The notes under the pieces are model-generated. The model ran no database searches, was not told the DNA's origin, and saw only the letters and a list, made by a program, of their open reading frames with translations. A stretch of 64,000 nucleotides of DNA, from NCBI RefSeq assembly GCF_000285535.1, contig NZ_HE610985.1:534691-598690 (forward strand), in the 5' to 3' direction. This document shows, in pieces, positions 36,555-46,124 of this stretch (positions within the stretch are counted from its first letter, which is position 1; the number at the start of each line of letters is the position of its first letter). Origin of the DNA: Bacillus timonensis. GTDB taxonomy: Bacteria > Bacillota > Bacilli > Bacillales > Bacillaceae_L. A program made the position numbers and the translations under genes.

Positions 36555-37953
36555 ACCCAATATGTGTAAAAGCTATAACAATTTCTTCAATATCTTCTTT
36601 TTCTATCGTACGAAAATCAAGAATTACTTCCTCATTTTTTATCCGTGCAATAATCGGGGTTGAATGCTGGCGAAGGAGTGTTGCAATCTCCATAGCTGTT
36701 CTATTTGAATGAGTTAAACAAACTACATATGTTGGTATCTCAACCCCAGGCATTGTTCCACCACCAATTGGTGAAACATCTTCTTTCATTTGAATGTTAA
36801 AATGCTTTGTATTCCCCAATAATTTTTCAGTGAAAATCTGACAACGTTCTTTTATTTCCTCTTTAGTAGCTAAAATATCACGAATCGTTGGTATGTCGGA
36901 ATAATTCCCTTTCACATATGAAAATAAAGTGGCTTCTAATGCGGCATACGTCATTTTATCTACACGTAATACGCGAGCCATTTGATGTCTCTTTAATTGA
37001 TCAATCCATGCTTTTTTCCCTACGATAATTCCCGCCTGTGGCCCTCCTAAAAGTTTATCACCACTGAAGGAAGCAAGGTCTACACCTTTCGCTATAACAT
37101 CTTTAATAACGGGTTCATCACCGATTCCATGCTGTTTAAAATCATACAGGACACCACTTCCAAGGTCCTCATAGATAATAAGATTTTCTTTCTTCTTCTT
37201 TAATAAGGCTAATGCTGAGGTTTCTACTGTACTTGTAAAACCAATTGTTTTGAAATTGCTTGTGTGAACTTTAAGAACCATCGATGTTTCATCCGTTAGG
37301 GCATTCTCATAATCCTCGAGATGTGTTTTATTGGTTGTGCCCACTTCAATTAGTCTTGCTCCACTTTCTTCCATAATTGACGATATACGAAAGGATCCAC
37401 CGATTTCTACTAATTGTCCGCGTGAAACAATCACCTCTTTGTCCTTAGCCAAAGCTCTTAAAATTAAATAGACAGCTGCTGCATTATTGTTTACGACCAT
37501 CGCACTTTCAGCACCTGTTAGCTCCTTTAAGAGGGATTCTACAATTGAATGTCGTGAACCTCTAGTACCATCGTTTATATCATATTCAAGATTCGAATAT
37601 CCCTTTGAGATAGTAATAATATGTTGAATAACTTCATCACTTAGTCTTGCTCGTCCTAAATTTGTATGTAAAACCGTCCCCGTTGCATTTATCGTTTTTG
37701 TTAAATAATATTTTGATCTGTTTACTAGCTCTTCTCCAACCTTGTTAATAATAAATGCCACCATTTCTTCCCTTGAGGAAATCGGTTCATTCCATTCTCC
37801 ACGAATCATTTTATTCCGAACATTCGTGACTACATCCCTTACTACGCTTGTCATATATCCCTTTTCAACTTGTTGAATTTGTAGAAGATGTTCAAATGCT
37901 GGAGATGCTTGCAAGTCATGAATCGCTGGAAGCAGTTGAAACAAATTTTTCAT
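36553..37953 (-). CDS. selA: L-seryl-tRNA(Sec) selenium transferase, orphan copy
   Basis: SelA converts Ser-tRNA(Sec) to Sec-tRNA(Sec) with selenophosphate, using pyridoxal phosphate. The 466-residue length is normal for the family. The order is complete: N-terminal LPAIHDLQASPAFEHLL and TINATGTVLHTNLGRA, then PLP lysine in SFSGDKLLGGPQAGI, and a C-terminal small domain. The gene stands alone between sspP and cotM. No selB, selD or tRNA(Sec) is visible here, so selenoprotein synthesis depends on genes elsewhere, or the copy has another role. It is transcribed opposite to cotM, and the two share a short 5' region. Confidence 0.9.
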   Translation of the reverse strand: MKNLFQLLPAIHDLQASPAFEHLLQIQQVEKGYMTSVVRDVVTNVRNKMIRGEWNEPISSREEMVAFIINKVGEELVNRSKYYLTKTINATGTVLHTNLGRARLSDEVIQHIITISKGYSNLEYDINDGTRGSRHSIVESLLKELTGAESAMVVNNNAAAVYLILRALAKDKEVIVSRGQLVEIGGSFRISSIMEESGARLIEVGTTNKTHLEDYENALTDETSMVLKVHTSNFKTIGFTSTVETSALALLKKKKENLIIYEDLGSGVLYDFKQHGIGDEPVIKDVIAKGVDLASFSGDKLLGGPQAGIIVGKKAWIDQLKRHQMARVLRVDKMTYAALEATLFSYVKGNYSDIPTIRDILATKEEIKERCQIFTEKLLGNTKHFNIQMKEDVSPIGGGTMPGVEIPTYVVCLTHSNRTAMEIATLLRQHSTPIIARIKNEEVILDFRTIEKEDIEEIVIAFTHIG

Positions 37954-38103
37954 CCTAATTCCCCCACTAAAGCTCGTATACGTCTATTTTTACATGATTC
38001 CATCCTTCATTACAAACAGATTGTACAAATTTTTTCTTTTTCACTATCACGAACAGCCTCACTTCTGAATATCTTAAATATAGAATTCCATGGAGGTCAA
38101 GAC

Positions 38104-38481
38104 ATGAATAATTTCGATGATTCAAATCCTTTATCCTTAAATGGCTTGGAGGAATGGATGAGACAGTTTCTTGAAGACCCGTATCTATTAGATGATTATC
38201 AATTTAGAATTGATTTATTTGAAACACAAAATGAATATATCATCGAGGCTGAACTCTTTGGATATCAGCCCGAGCAGATTCAGTTAAACGTAAAAAACGA
38301 TACCTTCCACATCAAATTGACAAATTGCGAAGAACCTCCAGATGAGACAGTATTAACAGAAAGAGTCGTTACACTTCCGTTTGAATTAGAAAAAAGGAAA
38401 ATTGAAGCACTGTTTCGAAATGAAATCCTTGAAATATATATTAAAAAGAATGGCAAACGTAAAAAAAGAAAAGCAAAATAA
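38104..38481 (+). CDS. cotM: Hsp20/alpha-crystallin family spore coat protein CotM
   Basis: This 125-residue protein has the alpha-crystallin fold (residues about 30-115) with FRIDLFETQNEYIIEAELFG and VTLPFELEKRKIEALFRNEILEIYIKK. The C-terminal tail is very basic. It lies at the place of cotM in B. subtilis, between yneK and sspP, and CotM is an outer spore-coat protein of the same family. The ATG at 38104 follows GGAGGTC. Confidence 0.85.
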   Translation: MNNFDDSNPLSLNGLEEWMRQFLEDPYLLDDYQFRIDLFETQNEYIIEAELFGYQPEQIQLNVKNDTFHIKLTNCEEPPDETVLTERVVTLPFELEKRKIEALFRNEILEIYIKKNGKRKKRKAK

Positions 38482-38485
38482 ATAT

Positions 38486-38517
38486 AAAAGTCCTGTAAAA
38501 CACTACAGGACCTTTTC
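38486..38517. terminator. cotM terminator
   Basis: TCCTGTA (38491-38497) pairs with TACAGGA (38504-38510). A and T runs flank it, so it can act for both cotM and the convergent SpoIID-domain gene. Confidence 0.75.
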
Positions 38518-38521
38518 TAAT

Positions 38522-39781
38522 TCACTTATTTTCAAAATTTATGATGGTTGTACCCGGAAAATAAAATTGAATAATCTCATCATATTTTTTTCCTTTATCC
38601 CCCATAATACTTGCTCCCCATTGACTCATCCCAACTCCATGCCCAAAGCCTCTTCCCCTCATCACATATTTCGTTTCATCCGATTCAAGTGAATCAATAT
38701 AATAACTTTTAAAAATAGCTCCCCCAATCATTGGCCGAATCCGATTTAAATTCACATTCTCCAATGTCACATTTCCTAAAAGGATTGTACCATCAATTAA
38801 TCTTTGTAAAAATTCAACTTCAATGGAACCTGTTATGGAGCGATTTGATTGATATTTTTTCGGATGCACCTCGAATTTAGGAATCGAAAGGATGACAATA
38901 TCCCCAGCATACCCTTGACGATTGATTGATTTCTTCATGACATCAGTTATGTTTTTATCTTTTTCTCGGAGCCCGTCCCAAGCTTTAACATTCTCCCAAT
39001 CAATGTCCTCAAGATTAATTTGAAGTTTCGACAACGTAAATTCCCACGGGTGGATTGGATCAAATGGGTCTTCTTTAATCGGATAGAATGATTTGCTCGC
39101 TCCTCCCCATACATTTTTATTATTTTCGGTCATTCCGCCATTACTTGCTGAATAAAAAGCATCAATTAATTTATTATCATATGTAATAACCTGACCCTTT
39201 GTAGCTTCAACAGCCTTTGTTGTACGTACATTCCATGCATAACCACCATATACCTGATAATACGTTGTATCATCCATATCCTCTTTTAAATGAGAAACGG
39301 CGTAGGTTCTAGCAGCTAGCGCTTGGGCCTTTAAGGCCTCGATATTCCATGAAGGAAATACCTCAAGCGGGACAACCCCTTTTAAATAATCCTCTAATGG
39401 AAGCTGATTAACGGGTCGTACAAAATGATTATTTTCGACTTGAAATTCCATTGCACCTAAATAGGGACGTTCATCTATATAGACACGATACGTCTCATTA
39501 TAGCTTCGAGGGATTAATGCAAAGCTGTTTTCAACCTGTTGATTAATTTCTCCTCCTTTTAGATACAAGTTCCCATTTTTAACATATAACCGGTAATTCA
39601 CTCCTTCCTGTAATGATAAAGTCGGGTCTAAAGTGAAATATTCCCCCTTGAATCGAAGTTGAACTTCATCTGCATTCCCGACGAAATTTTCAAGCCGAAC
39701 ACGTACCATCTCTTCTGCATCTCCAGTATAGATGCCAGTTACAAATAAAAATATAAACGTAAAAAATAGTATCTTTTTCAT
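38522..39781 (-). CDS. SpoIID/LytB domain protein
   Basis: This 419-residue secreted or membrane-attached protein has an N-terminal signal peptide (MKKILFFTFIFLFVTGIYTG). The SpoIID/LytB domain includes PLEDYLKGVVPLEVFPSWN and LEALKAQALAARTYAVSHL-like segments, then YSASNGGMTENN and RGFGHGVGMSQWGAS. SpoIID of B. subtilis is a lytic transglycosylase in engulfment, and other members modify cell-wall hydrolases. It is not spoIID itself by location; its role is probably wall or spore-cortex related, inferred only from the domain. Confidence 0.88.
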   Translation of the reverse strand: MKKILFFTFIFLFVTGIYTGDAEEMVRVRLENFVGNADEVQLRFKGEYFTLDPTLSLQEGVNYRLYVKNGNLYLKGGEINQQVENSFALIPRSYNETYRVYIDERPYLGAMEFQVENNHFVRPVNQLPLEDYLKGVVPLEVFPSWNIEALKAQALAARTYAVSHLKEDMDDTTYYQVYGGYAWNVRTTKAVEATKGQVITYDNKLIDAFYSASNGGMTENNKNVWGGASKSFYPIKEDPFDPIHPWEFTLSKLQINLEDIDWENVKAWDGLREKDKNITDVMKKSINRQGYAGDIVILSIPKFEVHPKKYQSNRSITGSIEVEFLQRLIDGTILLGNVTLENVNLNRIRPMIGGAIFKSYYIDSLESDETKYVMRGRGFGHGVGMSQWGASIMGDKGKKYDEIIQFYFPGTTIINFENK

Positions 39782-39913
39782 ATCCGTATAATTCCCATTT
39801 ACTATGTTTAATATGAAGTTCTAAAATTTCATAGTTTTTTATTAAAATGATAGTTCTTTCTTTTAAAACACTTGTTATATAAGGTATAATGTTCCATTGA
39901 GGTGAACATTTTC

Positions 39914-40345
39914 ATGCAGCAGTTATCTGGATGGTTTTTATGGTTTATTTTATTATGGGTAGTCTTTTTTATCACAATCCTTGGAATTGGCGGCTTTTTT
40001 ATGTTCAGAAAGTTTTTAAAGAAACTTCCCAAGGAAGATGGAAAGTCAGATTTAGATTGGCAAGATTATTACATAGAACAAACGCGTCATTTATGGCCGA
40101 GCGATCAAAAGGCTTTATTAGAGGATTTAGTGAAACCAGTACCAGAGCTTTTCCGCGATGTTGCTAGACAGAAAATTGCTGGTAAAATTGGTGAACTCGC
40201 ACTTACAGAAAAAGCAAACCAAATTTCACAGGACCTAGTTGTCCGAGGATATATTATAGCCACACCGAAGCGTGACCATAAATTTTTATTAAAAACCTTA
40301 CAAGAAAAACAAATAGATGTTACTCCTTATAAGGAATTGTTTTAA
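39914..40345 (+). CDS. yneK: YneK-like membrane protein (DUF2621)
   Basis: This 143-residue protein has one N-terminal hydrophobic segment (LWFILLWVVFFITILGIGG) followed by a soluble domain with DWQDYYIEQTRHLWP. It resembles B. subtilis YneK in size, sequence and location between ccdC and cotM. The ATG at 39914 follows GAGGTG. A GTG at 39902 is part of that site. The function is unknown, and expression during sporulation is reported for some relatives. Confidence 0.75.
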   Translation: MQQLSGWFLWFILLWVVFFITILGIGGFFMFRKFLKKLPKEDGKSDLDWQDYYIEQTRHLWPSDQKALLEDLVKPVPELFRDVARQKIAGKIGELALTEKANQISQDLVVRGYIIATPKRDHKFLLKTLQEKQIDVTPYKELF

Positions 40346-40356
40346 GTTTATAAAGC

Positions 40357-40388
40357 AAAAACCTCGGTTTTCAGAACCGGGGTTTTTT
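40357..40388. terminator. Terminator between convergent yneK and ccdC
   Basis: AACCTCGGTT pairs with AACCGGGGTT, followed by a run of T on the plus strand and T on the minus strand after AAAAACC. Confidence 0.75.
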
Positions 40389-40843
40389 TATAATGCCGAA
40401 GCAAGTTTTTTATATTTCACAAACATGGCTATCCTCCATGGAACAATCATCGAGAAAGCAAGAATCCAGAACATTCCACTTAATTCTCCAAAATCAATTG
40501 TAGAACTTAATACTGACTTCAAAACAATCCGGATTGCCAATAAACCTACTAGAATATAAATAAACGCTTTTGAACGTTTAAGATATATATCATTTTCTCT
40601 TATTTCAAATGATGAAGTTTTTATTAAAAGAGTGGAAAAAAGCATTCCAACAATAACAGCTTCAGTAATCTCGATAGGCGTTACACGAAACATTGGATGT
40701 ACAAACATGAGTGCTCCAGTGCTCATAAATACAGGGGGCAAAATAATCTTTTTTACAGATGCTGGTTTTTGGGATGATTTCGTTCTTAAAAAGGTTACGA
40801 AAATCGCCATCATAATTGCGACTATCGAAGATGCTATTACCAA
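40388..40843 (-). CDS. ccdC: Cytochrome c biogenesis-associated membrane protein CcdC
   Basis: This small membrane protein has four to five hydrophobic segments and matches CcdC (YneJ) of B. subtilis, which lies beside ccdA. An ATG at 40903 is in frame but sits inside the terminator of the upstream gene. AAAGGA nine bases before a TTG at 40843 supports that start (LVIASSIVAIMMAIFVTF), giving 151 residues. CcdC is not essential for cytochrome c synthesis in B. subtilis, and its function is uncertain. Confidence 0.8.
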   Translation of the reverse strand: MVIASSIVAIMMAIFVTFLRTKSSQKPASVKKIILPPVFMSTGALMFVHPMFRVTPIEITEAVIVGMLFSTLLIKTSSFEIRENDIYLKRSKAFIYILVGLLAIRIVLKSVLSSTIDFGELSGMFWILAFSMIVPWRIAMFVKYKKLASAL

Positions 40844-40900
40844 AAGAATCAGTCCTTTTTTCTTATCGTCTGAAAATTGTATTGTATAGCGACTGAAACC

Positions 40901-40929
40901 CATTTAAGAAATTCTTTCTTAAATGGGTT
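40901..40929 (-). terminator. Terminator after the response regulator gene
   Basis: CCCATTTAAGAAA pairs with TTTCTTAAATGGG, a perfect 13-base stem. It lies between the CheY-like gene and ccdC. Confidence 0.7.
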
Positions 40930-41294
40930 TACGTTAAATGTAAAACTCTATTAACAGCCTCAACAACTCGACTATCGTCAAATGGTTTCACGATATAATC
41001 TTTTGCTCCAGCCGAGATTGCGTCAACGACCATTTTTTGCTGCCCCATAGCAGAACACATAATTATTTTTGCCTTTGGGTCGATTTCTTTGATTGCTTTG
41101 AGAGCATCAATGCCATTCATTTCTGGCATGGTTATATCCATTGTAACCAGGTCCGGTTTTGTTTCTTTATATTTATCAATCGCTTCTATTCCATTTTCTG
41201 CTTCTGACACAACCTCATGATCTGCATTCATTAATATATCTGTAAGGGTAAGTCTCATAAATTTCGCATCATCAACTACCAAAATCCTAGCCAC
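40929..41294 (-). CDS. ccdB: CheY-like response regulator (CcdB/YneI)
   Basis: This single receiver domain of 121 residues has the acidic pair VVDDAKF (Asp8, Asp9), the phospho-acceptor in LVTMDITMPE (Asp53), the Thr/Ser in MCSAMG and the Lys in IVKPFDDS. It has no output domain, so it acts by protein contact. In B. subtilis the gene next to ccdA is ccdB (yneI), unrelated to the plasmid toxin of the same name. It forms the ccdA-ccdB-ccdC row on this strand, with 41 bases after ccdA. No partner kinase is nearby. Confidence 0.92.
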   Translation of the reverse strand: MARILVVDDAKFMRLTLTDILMNADHEVVSEAENGIEAIDKYKETKPDLVTMDITMPEMNGIDALKAIKEIDPKAKIIMCSAMGQQKMVVDAISAGAKDYIVKPFDDSRVVEAVNRVLHLT

Positions 41295-41335
41295 TGCAAG
41301 TCCCCCTTGAAAATATCACTCAGGTACCAATTCGA

Positions 41336-42043
41336 CTAAAAACCTGTAAATCCTCCAAAGATAGCAGTTGCATATGCAATTATTTTTGTCATCCAGTCAA
41401 AATATAGTATAATCCCCATAATGATCATTGCATATCCACCAATTTTTACTATTTTTATACTGTTTTTTCGAATCCATTGTAAACGCCCAATAAAAAATGA
41501 AAGTATGAGGAACGGAATCGAAAATCCTAATGAATACATTACCATGTAAAGCATTGCAGAATCAGGATTAGTACCCGCGAGCGCAATAACAGACATTAAA
41601 ATAGGTCCCATACATGGTGTCCAACCAGCGGCGAACGCCATTCCAATAAAGATTGATCCAACATATCCTGCGGGTCGATGTTTGAACTCTATTTTACGAT
41701 CTTTCATTAAGAATCCAGGCTTAATAATACCAAGTACTACAAGACCAAAGAAAATAATGAGAATCGCACCAATCTGACGAATTAAGTCTTTATAATCGCT
41801 AAATATTTGGCCAACAAAAGATGTTCCAAATCCAAGCATAACGAAAATAATGGAAAAACCAACTAAAAAGAAAATCGTATGTAAAATACTCCGTTTTTGT
41901 AGCATTGCATTGTCTGACTTTAATTCACTAACAGATGCGCCCGTTATATACGATAAAAATGCTGGATATAAGGGTAAACAACATGGTGAAATAAAGGATA
42001 AAAAGCCTGCACCAAAAGCAAGAAACACATTTACATCAGCCAT
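41336..42043 (-). CDS. ccdA: Cytochrome c-type biogenesis protein CcdA
   Basis: This 235-residue DsbD/CcdA family protein has six hydrophobic segments. It carries reducing power across the membrane through two conserved Cys, in [14 protein letters not shown] and [12 protein letters not shown]. Extracellular acceptors include ResA-like and StoA-like proteins, such as YneN in this window, in cytochrome c maturation and spore cortex formation. The ATG at 42043 has AGGAG spaced eight bases, and the ORF can be extended upstream to 42076 without support. It is first in the ccdABC row. Confidence 0.93.
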   Translation of the reverse strand: MADVNVFLAFGAGFLSFISPCCLPLYPAFLSYITGASVSELKSDNAMLQKRSILHTIFFLVGFSIIFVMLGFGTSFVGQIFSDYKDLIRQIGAILIIFFGLVVLGIIKPGFLMKDRKIEFKHRPAGYVGSIFIGMAFAAGWTPCMGPILMSVIALAGTNPDSAMLYMVMYSLGFSIPFLILSFFIGRLQWIRKNSIKIVKIGGYAMIIMGIILYFDWMTKIIAYATAIFGGFTGF

Positions 42044-42253
42044 TTTAACAACTCCTAAATTGATCATCATTATCATTCTAGCAAATAATTATACATATTC
42101 ATAATTATTAATATGAAAGTTTTGTGTCTAACACGAGTCCAGTGTTGAATATATTTCCAAGCAAGTTTTTTACCAAGTATTTACCATATATGATATACTA
42201 TAATATAACTCGTCCAAGACGGAACTAATTTATCTACGAAAGGGTTATTCCTT

Positions 42254-42427
42254 GTGTCTAAAGAACAACTTCTACTAAAAATTGAACAAAAAAGAACTGA
42301 ACTGGTTGAAATTGTCTTGAAACACGGTTTTACTGCGGCCTATACCATTAAAGTGAGCCAGGATTTAGATAGCCTTTTAAATGAATATAATGCAGGAAGA
42401 ACACAAAAAAGCCTCTCGAATTCTTGA
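42254..42427 (+). CDS. Spo0E-family aspartyl-phosphate phosphatase
   Basis: A 57-residue ORF starts with GTG at 42254, nine bases after GAAAGGG. It has the Spo0E-like two-helix pattern: LLLKIEQKRTELVEIV, then HGFTAAYTIKVSQDLDSLLNEYN, where the SxxLD motif (SQDLD) is the catalytic signature. Family members (Spo0E, YisI, YnzD) dephosphorylate Spo0A~P and delay sporulation. The stop lies inside the terminator stem of the exporter operon opposite. Confidence 0.85.
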   Translation: MSKEQLLLKIEQKRTELVEIVLKHGFTAAYTIKVSQDLDSLLNEYNAGRTQKSLSNS

Positions 42428-42432
42428 GAGGC
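42411..42432. terminator. Terminator for the exporter operon (minus), overlapping the Spo0E-like end
   Basis: GCCTCTC (42411-42417) pairs with GAGAGGC (42426-42432). On the minus strand it is followed by six T. Confidence 0.8.
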
Positions 42433-42435
42433 TTC

Positions 42436-44220
42436 TTACATGATTGCATTTTCAACCTTATCTAGACTACCATTCTGTAATAAATACAATTTATAATATA
42501 GCCCTTTTTGAGAAAGAAGCTCTTGGTGTGTTCCTCTTTCTACGATTTCTCCTTGATGAAGTACTAAAATTAGATTGGCATCTTGAATCGTTGATAATCT
42601 GTGGGCAATTGCGATTGTCGTTCTTCCCCGCCTCATTTTTTTGAGCGCCTTTTGAATTTCTTCCTCTGTTTCTGTATCGATGTTTGCTGTAGCTTCATCC
42701 AAAACCAAAATTTTCGGATTCGTCACAATCGTACGTGCAAATGCCAATAGCTGCCTTTGGCCACTTGAGAATGTTGATCCGCGCTCCACTACCTGATAAT
42801 CATAACCGTCTTCCAACTTTTTAATAAAATTGTCTACCTGAACGAACTTAGCTGCTTCTTCAATATCCTGATCTGTAATATCTGGGTTGTTTAATCGAAG
42901 ATTTTCCTTTACGGTCCCAACAAATAAAAATGGATCCTGGAGCACTAAACCGATTTTCTGACGAAGCTCCTTATTGTCAAAAGATTTAATCGAGTGTCCA
43001 TCAATTAATATATCTCCATGTTCAATATCGTAAAATCTCATCAATAGATTTATTATTGAACTTTTCCCACTTCCTGTATGACCGACAAGCGCTACTGTTT
43101 CACCTTGTTTTGCTGTAAATGAAATGTTTTTTAAGATATCTCGCTTTCCATCATAAGAAAAGCTCACACCTTTGAATTCGATTTCGCCTTTTTCAATCAC
43201 GGGATTCTCGCTACCTATTGTTTGTGGAGCTAGCTCATCATGGTCAAGTATTTCAAATACGCGTTGGGATGCAACTACTGCCTGTTGGAGGAGAGATAAA
43301 CGCATCATCATATTATTAACCGGCTCGAAAAATCGTTCAAGATAATTCACAAATGCATATAGAACACCAATTTCAATCGGACTTTCAAGTGCGGATATAC
43401 CGAAAAAGCTTAACACCATAATAATTGTTACGATATATATGAAATCAACAGCCGGTCTTAATAACAACCCGTCAAGCTTAATATTTTTTATACCAGCCTG
43501 ATAATGTGCATCATTAATTTCAGCAAACTCACGACGTAATCTTCTTTCTTGTCGAAATACCTGAATGATTGCCATTCCTTGAAGTGATTCATTTAGCTTT
43601 GCATTTAACTGACTGATTCGTTCCCTCATGTCATGATAGTATCTAGAACTGTATTTTCGGTATGTTTGCATCAATATAAACAAAATTGGGATGAGTACTA
43701 AGCAAAAAAGGGCAAGCTGCACATTTAAATAGAACATCGCAATAAAAACCCCGACTAAAAACACACCATTTTGTACAAACGTGGCGACAACCTCGACAAA
43801 CATATCCTTAATGGCTTCGGTATCATTTGTAACTCTTGAAACAATAGTTCCCCCTGGCGTTTTATCAAAATACTTGAGTCCAAGCTTGTGTACCTTTGTA
43901 AAAACCTCAATTCGCATTTCCCGAATAATCGTTAAAGCAATTTTTTGAAATTTCACCAACTGGAAATACTGAAGAATCACCTTTGAAAAATGAATAAAAA
44001 GATAGATTGTCCCTAGGATTACTAATGGTTCAATCGGAAGATTACGTGGTGTTAGATAATCATCGATAAAAATTTTAATTAAAATTGGGCCAACAATGTC
44101 TGCAAGAGTAGCTAGTAATAACAATGCAAATGCAAATACGAATTCACGAGCATGAGGTTTCGTATAGGAAAGCAGTCGTTTTAATGCACGCCTTTGGTCT
44201 TTTTTCGTCATTTTGTTCAT
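42436..44220 (-). CDS. ABC exporter half-transporter, BmrD/YheH-like
   Basis: This 594-residue protein has six membrane helices and one ATP-binding domain. Walker A is GHTGSGKSS, the signature is FSSGQRQ, and Walker B is ILVLDEATANID with the catalytic Glu. It overlaps the upstream exporter gene by four bases. The pair resembles BmrC/BmrD (YheI/YheH), a heterodimeric multidrug exporter, where the partner with the canonical Glu does most hydrolysis. In B. subtilis the bmr genes are elsewhere, so this copy may be a paralogue or relocated. Confidence 0.88.
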   Translation of the reverse strand: MNKMTKKDQRRALKRLLSYTKPHAREFVFAFALLLLATLADIVGPILIKIFIDDYLTPRNLPIEPLVILGTIYLFIHFSKVILQYFQLVKFQKIALTIIREMRIEVFTKVHKLGLKYFDKTPGGTIVSRVTNDTEAIKDMFVEVVATFVQNGVFLVGVFIAMFYLNVQLALFCLVLIPILFILMQTYRKYSSRYYHDMRERISQLNAKLNESLQGMAIIQVFRQERRLRREFAEINDAHYQAGIKNIKLDGLLLRPAVDFIYIVTIIMVLSFFGISALESPIEIGVLYAFVNYLERFFEPVNNMMMRLSLLQQAVVASQRVFEILDHDELAPQTIGSENPVIEKGEIEFKGVSFSYDGKRDILKNISFTAKQGETVALVGHTGSGKSSIINLLMRFYDIEHGDILIDGHSIKSFDNKELRQKIGLVLQDPFLFVGTVKENLRLNNPDITDQDIEEAAKFVQVDNFIKKLEDGYDYQVVERGSTFSSGQRQLLAFARTIVTNPKILVLDEATANIDTETEEEIQKALKKMRRGRTTIAIAHRLSTIQDANLILVLHQGEIVERGTHQELLSQKGLYYKLYLLQNGSLDKVENAIM

Positions 44221-45971
44221 GAGTTACCCTCCATGCGGGCAAGAGTTTCAAGTTGCTGGCGGTGATACATATCACGATACCACCCTTTCTGTTCCATAAG
44301 GTCGTCGTGCGTACCATGCTGAGCGATCCTGCCATCTTCTATTACAAGAATTTGATTTGCGTGCTGGATTGCACTTAAACGATGGGATGTAATTACCGTC
44401 GTTTTACCTTCTCGGTTTTCCCGTAACGCACGCAATATCTCCTCTTCTGTCTTGGCATCAACTGCCGACAAAGAATCATCAAGAATTAATATTTCTGGGT
44501 TCATCAAAAGAGCTCTAGCAATTGAAATACGCTGTTTTTGCCCTCCTGATAATGAAACTCCACGCTCACCAACAATAGTTTCATAGCCATCTGTGAACTG
44601 TAGGATATCATCATGAATAGTAGCAAGTTTCGCAACTTGGATAATTTCATTCATTGAGGCATCTGGTTTTGCAAATGCAATATTATCTGCGACTGTTGCT
44701 GAAAAAAGAAAATGATCCTGTGGAACATAACCAATTCCTTTTCGTAAAGCATCAAGTGTAAATGACTTTATTTCCTTATCCCCAATTAAAATCTGACCTT
44801 CATAGCCTTCAATTTCACGAATTAACAGTTTTAACAGTGTTGTTTTACCCGCACCCGTTTTTCCAACAATACCGAGTGTATGACCTCGTTCTAAGGTAAA
44901 ATCAATTTCCTCAAGAGTTTGCTTTTGTTCACCTGGATAAGAAAATGTAGAAATTGTATAAGCTACATCACCTGTTGGTGTTGCTTCACTAGCATTCTCA
45001 CAATCTGTTATTTCCATAGGTTCAGCAAGCAGCTTTGAAACACGGTCATAGGAGGCTCTTCCCCGCTCCACTATATTAAATAACCAACCGAAAGCTAGTA
45101 ACGGCCAAATCAACAGACCTAAATATGTTGTAAATGTGACCAACTCTCCAAGTGTCATTTCGCCTGCTAGAACATATCTAGAACCAAACACTAAAGCAAG
45201 GAAAAATGAAATACCTACTATTAAAGAGATAGTCGGATCATAGAGTGCATCAACTTTTGCCACGGCAAGATTTTTCTGCACGACATCATCTGATTGCTTT
45301 CGAAAAACATTTGTATCCTCGTCCTCTTGACCAAATGTTTTAATAACCTTTATTCCACTTACACTTTCTTGAACTTTATCATTAAGGCTGGAAAAAGCCT
45401 CCTGGGCCTTATGAAAACGCTTGTGTAAAAGTGTTCCATAATAGTTTGTAGAAAGTGCCATAAAAGGTAATGGAATAAGACAGATTAACGTAAGCTTCCA
45501 GTTTATCGTGATTGCCATCGTTAATAATACAAACCCTCCGGTCGCTAGCGAATCGACCAAAGTTAATACACCCGAGCCAGCTGTTTGTTGAATCGCTTGT
45601 AAATCATTTGTCGAATGTGCCATTAGGTCGCCAATCCTTCTCTTTTGGAAGAAGCCCTGTGACATTTTCGTAAAATGTTCATATAGCTGATTCCTTAGTA
45701 ATCTAGCTAATTTTACAGAAGAGCCAAATATCATGATTCTCCAAAGGAACCGAACAATATAAACGGTACATGCGGTTGCAAATAAAATACTCAACCATTT
45801 ATATAGTTTTTCTTTTGTAAGTGTTCCTTGAGCAATAAAATCAACCGTCATACCAATAACTTTTGGTGGAACAAGTTCCAATAAAGCAACTATCATTAAT
45901 AAAAAAATACCAGTGAGATATGATTTTTTCTCTTGATTGAAAAACCACATTAAATCCTTAAAGATTTTCAT
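44217..45971 (-). CDS. ABC exporter half-transporter, BmrC/YheI-like (degenerate ATP site)
   Basis: This 584-residue partner of the downstream gene has six membrane helices and one ATP-binding domain: Walker A GKTGAGKTT, signature LSGGQKQ, and Walker B ILILDDSLSAVDA, in which the catalytic Glu is replaced by Asp. This is a known sign of the non-catalytic half in heterodimeric exporters such as BmrCD. The ATG at 45971 has GGAGG upstream, and the in-frame extension to 46004 has none. It probably exports drugs or lipids. No leader peptide like bmrB was found upstream. Confidence 0.9.
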   Translation of the reverse strand: MKIFKDLMWFFNQEKKSYLTGIFLLMIVALLELVPPKVIGMTVDFIAQGTLTKEKLYKWLSILFATACTVYIVRFLWRIMIFGSSVKLARLLRNQLYEHFTKMSQGFFQKRRIGDLMAHSTNDLQAIQQTAGSGVLTLVDSLATGGFVLLTMAITINWKLTLICLIPLPFMALSTNYYGTLLHKRFHKAQEAFSSLNDKVQESVSGIKVIKTFGQEDEDTNVFRKQSDDVVQKNLAVAKVDALYDPTISLIVGISFFLALVFGSRYVLAGEMTLGELVTFTTYLGLLIWPLLAFGWLFNIVERGRASYDRVSKLLAEPMEITDCENASEATPTGDVAYTISTFSYPGEQKQTLEEIDFTLERGHTLGIVGKTGAGKTTLLKLLIREIEGYEGQILIGDKEIKSFTLDALRKGIGYVPQDHFLFSATVADNIAFAKPDASMNEIIQVAKLATIHDDILQFTDGYETIVGERGVSLSGGQKQRISIARALLMNPEILILDDSLSAVDAKTEEEILRALRENREGKTTVITSHRLSAIQHANQILVIEDGRIAQHGTHDDLMEQKGWYRDMYHRQQLETLARMEGNS

Positions 45972-46124
45972 CCTATAATCCTCCGAAAGACGAATAAGTG
46001 CCATAATAGTTTACCAAATTTTTAAAATTTCAGGAAGATATAACCAGACACAAATGAGAAATAAATGCAAAATAGTATATTTTTTATTATAATGACTTTA
46101 GATTAAAAATTGAGGTGAATATTC

